From CBDFLD01 sp965249005 (GTDB taxonomy: Bacteria; Acidobacteriota; UBA6911): a DNA stretch of 64,000 nucleotides. Position 1 is the stretch's first letter. Every line of letters begins with the position of its first letter. The stretch covers positions 1 through 64,000 of the forward strand of contig CBDFLD010000015.1 in the NCBI GenBank assembly GCA_965249005.1, read 5' to 3'. The notes under the pieces were generated by a model. That model was not told where the DNA came from, ran no database searches, and worked only from the letters and a program-made list of their open reading frames with translations. Positions 62,019 to 64,000 of the stretch are shown here, piece after piece. Position numbers and translations under genes: made by a program.

Positions 62019-62726
62019 CTACGCACTATCAGGAGGCGGCGGTTCTTCCGAAGCATAGATCCTCTTGGTTCGCGGAAGCAGCCCCGCGTAACCGCAACCA
62101 AAGAAACAAGCACTTGTGAGCAGGAAAAATACGAGACGAATCTGGCCGAGTTCAACATTCGAGAAATCATACCTGCCAGCCAACCGCCAGACGCCCCAAA
62201 TGACGACTTGGGCAGATACCACGGTCCAAAGCGATACATAGAACCAACCCTTCTCGACTCCCTCGTATTGGGTGGAGCGGCGGGCGCGAGGAGTCCAGTT
62301 CAGAATAGTTCCGACAACAACCGCCAACACCAGGGGATAGTACAGAACACCGTACAGCTGTTCCAGAGTCCACTGGCCCGTGGCCGCTGCCACGACCAAT
62401 CCTATGAGATTCACCGTAAACGGCACCAGCATTGCGATCCATGCGGCGCTATAACACACCACCCGGTAGGGCAAGTTGGGCTGATCCAATCCGTAATGGG
62501 TCACGTAAGGTTTGGGCTCAACCCCGGGCAGCCGACCTGCCCATCCTCTCCACGCACAAAAAAAACAGACCACACCCAGCCACACCCAGTGGCGAGAATC
62601 AGGGCCGTGGAGATAAAGCGCGTAAGTAATGTGTCCGGGAAAAATAAAAAATACCCAGATCCAGATTGGAAGGTGAAGGACTCGATAGTAGGTCTTGTTT
62701 TTTTTGCGACGAACAACCCTTTTCAT
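62019..62726 (-). CDS. Uncharacterised integral membrane protein
   Basis: A protein of about 235 residues from ATG at 62726 (GAGGAAG upstream) with six predicted membrane segments, for example LHLPIWIWVFFIFPGHITYAL and LVLAVVVGTILNW, and a basic N-terminus (KRVVRRKKNKTYY). I do not recognise a family. An earlier start directly after the upstream gene (GTG 62813 or ATG 62807) would add 27-29 residues. It follows the ligase-ACP-acyltransferase gene with almost no gap, which suggests a shared lipid-related job. Confidence 0.7.
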   Translation of the reverse strand: MKRVVRRKKNKTYYRVLHLPIWIWVFFIFPGHITYALYLHGPDSRHWVWLGVVCFFCAWRGWAGRLPGVEPKPYVTHYGLDQPNLPYRVVCYSAAWIAMLVPFTVNLIGLVVAAATGQWTLEQLYGVLYYPLVLAVVVGTILNWTPRARRSTQYEGVEKGWFYVSLWTVVSAQVVIWGVWRLAGRYDFSNVELGQIRLVFFLLTSACFFGCGYAGLLPRTKRIYASEEPPPPDSA

Positions 62727-62814
62727 TCTTCCTCGAGACCTCCCCTTCAGGCGCCGAACAAACCAAGCCAAGAAGCACTCACCTTGCAACCACCCATGGC
62801 CATGCATCCCCACG

Positions 62815-64000
62815 CTACGAGGTCTTGTCCTGGCTCAAAAGCGACACGCAACGTTCAAGATCCTTGGCAATGGACTCCGAATCCTCGCCCGAACCATACA
62901 TCCTGGCCGATCCGATCCTGACCCGCACCGAGCCGGGTCTGGCCCACCTCTTCGATGCCTGCTTGAGGGCGAATAGCCCACTGATATGCATGGGGATCAC
63001 GGGAATGCTGAGTTTTTGAACCAGCAAGCCGATACCTCGCCGGAACGCTGTCATTTTTCCGTCCTTGGTACGTCGTCCCTCTGGGAAAACCAGCACGTTG
63101 CACCCGGAATCCACCAAACTTCCGATATGAGAAAAACTGTCCCGGAAACCCGTCCTTTGGGGGAGCGGAAAAACGTTGAACAACGCGACAACCAACGCGT
63201 ATTTGATCTTCTCGACGAGGCGAATACCAAACCACACGGTCTTCGCGGGTCGTCGCATCGCCTGGAGCCGTTCGCCTTCCATGGCCACGGCAATCCGGTT
63301 TCGAATGCGAGCCGGGAGCGCAGCCAAGACGAAGCCGACATCCACACTCGTCACATGATTGGACACAACAAGAAGCGGCCCTCGAACATTGTGAACGTTC
63401 TCGCGCCCCGTGATCTCGGGATATGCGAGGAGAAAAGTCGCTGGCCGGACCAAGCAGTAGTGAACGGCAGCCCGAATTATCCGAATCACGAGACGATTGG
63501 ACCAGCGTGGAAAATGATATTCGGTTTTCTGAAAATTCGGATTCCGCACCATCTCTTCGAGTTCGGAAACCGTTGTTGCATTCGAAAACTGCGTTTCGTT
63601 CAGATCGATCTGATAACGATCTTCGAGGACGCTCATTAATTCGACGCGATCCACCGAACTCAGGTTGAGATCCTTCGCCAGGTTCGCATCGGGAGAGGGA
63701 AAATCGAGTCGTCTTCCCGCGATGCGTTCGATGATCCCTGAGATAGCACCCTCACCGACGGAAGCGCGCCGGCCTTCCGGGTTGGCCTGGATCCGATCAA
63801 GAATTACATTCGTCCGCGGCTTTTGAGTGGACGTGCGTGGAAAATCCTTATCGGGCCAAACCTGCCATCGTCGTATCTGTTGATACTCAGCGAGGGATCG
63901 ATTGACTCGCTGAATCACAGCACTCGAATCCGCACTTTCATGTTCGAGAATGAGTACCGCGCAAGGCTCCTCGTTGCCGTTCTTTCGCATACCGACAACA
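62815..64000 (-). CDS. AMP ligase - ACP - PlsC acyltransferase fusion (runs off the right edge)
   Basis: The visible ~395 residues start within the C-terminal subdomain of an ANL adenylating enzyme, with the catalytic lysine in FPRTSTQKPRTNVI. An acyl-carrier domain follows (DLNLSSVDRVELMSVLEDRY; the Ser is the phosphopantetheine site). The rest is a PlsC/LPLAT acyltransferase with VVSNHVTSVDVGF (HX4D) and VLVFPEGRRTKDG. The open frame continues to the window edge with no stop. This order suggests activation, tethering and transfer of an acyl chain to a glycerolipid by one polypeptide. A Met at 63990 is probably internal. Confidence 0.88.
   Translation of the reverse strand, partial: VVGMRKNGNEEPCAVLILEHESADSSAVIQRVNRSLAEYQQIRRWQVWPDKDFPRTSTQKPRTNVILDRIQANPEGRRASVGEGAISGIIERIAGRRLDFPSPDANLAKDLNLSSVDRVELMSVLEDRYQIDLNETQFSNATTVSELEEMVRNPNFQKTEYHFPRWSNRLVIRIIRAAVHYCLVRPATFLLAYPEITGRENVHNVRGPLLVVSNHVTSVDVGFVLAALPARIRNRIAVAMEGERLQAMRRPAKTVWFGIRLVEKIKYALVVALFNVFPLPQRTGFRDSFSHIGSLVDSGCNVLVFPEGRRTKDGKMTAFRRGIGLLVQKLSIPVIPMHISGLFALKQASKRWARPGSVRVRIGSARMYGSGEDSESIAKDLERCVSLLSQDKTS

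Overview
The window is 64 kb of a bacterial chromosome with dense coding on both strands and a GC content that looks to be in the mid-50s percent. The gene set fits a Gram-negative, environmental, probably acidobacterial organism: a TonB-dependent receptor with an N-terminal regulatory-like domain, outer-membrane exopolysaccharide (EPS) export genes, a large SBBP-repeat surface protein, a Tes/MSS-type radical SAM protein, and PQQ-like propeller and Xaa-Pro peptidase secreted proteins. The phylum is an inference; the window has no rRNA or other marker gene.

Layout. (1) 1-5.1 kb, minus strand: a compact nitrogen-control operon glnB-glnA-glnD-glnE (PII, glutamine synthetase, uridylyltransferase, adenylyltransferase) behind a near-consensus promoter. 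(2) 5.2-8.1 kb, minus strand: a CysO-type cysteine synthesis operon, cysM, a JAMM hydrolase (mec), and a triple fusion of CysO-like sulfur carrier, MoeB/ThiF E1 enzyme and rhodanese. (3) 8.4-18.3 kb: an orphan protein, a TonB receptor, a HAL2-type nucleotidase, an SBBP surface protein and a Tes/MSS-like radical SAM enzyme. (4) 18.9-31.8 kb, minus strand: an EPS operon (export protein, outer-membrane barrel, Wzz/GumC, CpsD-type kinase, priming glycosyltransferase, UDP-GlcNAc epimerase, carbamoyltransferase, SxtJ). (5) 32.6-41.5 kb: a four-gene IS21-family element, a truncated family 9 glycosyltransferase, a family 2 glycosyltransferase, an acyl-CoA ligase and a second IS1380 copy. (6) 41.6-64 kb: an ABC export operon ending in an ABC permease-CPBP protease fusion, a response regulator-PP2C phosphatase behind tandem palindromes, a Tat-type amidase, PQQ-like, radical SAM, five-repeat, rhomboid, HAD, TPR, HPt, ROK, PilZ, SPFH, MBL and PepP proteins, an IS200-like element, and at the right edge an AMP ligase-ACP-PlsC fusion.

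The strongest signal is the serial inactivation of the EPS operon. The export gene carries an in-frame TGA. The outer-membrane barrel gene is split by an IS5-family element with a TTAA duplication. The priming glycosyltransferase is split by an IS1380-family element with a CTAGT duplication. Removing either element and one duplicate restores a single open frame exactly. A nearby family 9 glycosyltransferase is cut at the terminal repeat of the IS21 element, and its C-terminal half is absent from the far side. Two almost identical IS1380 copies in direct orientation bracket 16.3 kb of this region.

The most interesting intact system is the CysO-E1-rhodanese polyprotein. Its carrier diglycine is internal, so it would have to be released by proteolysis, and a JAMM peptidase gene sits directly upstream in the same operon.
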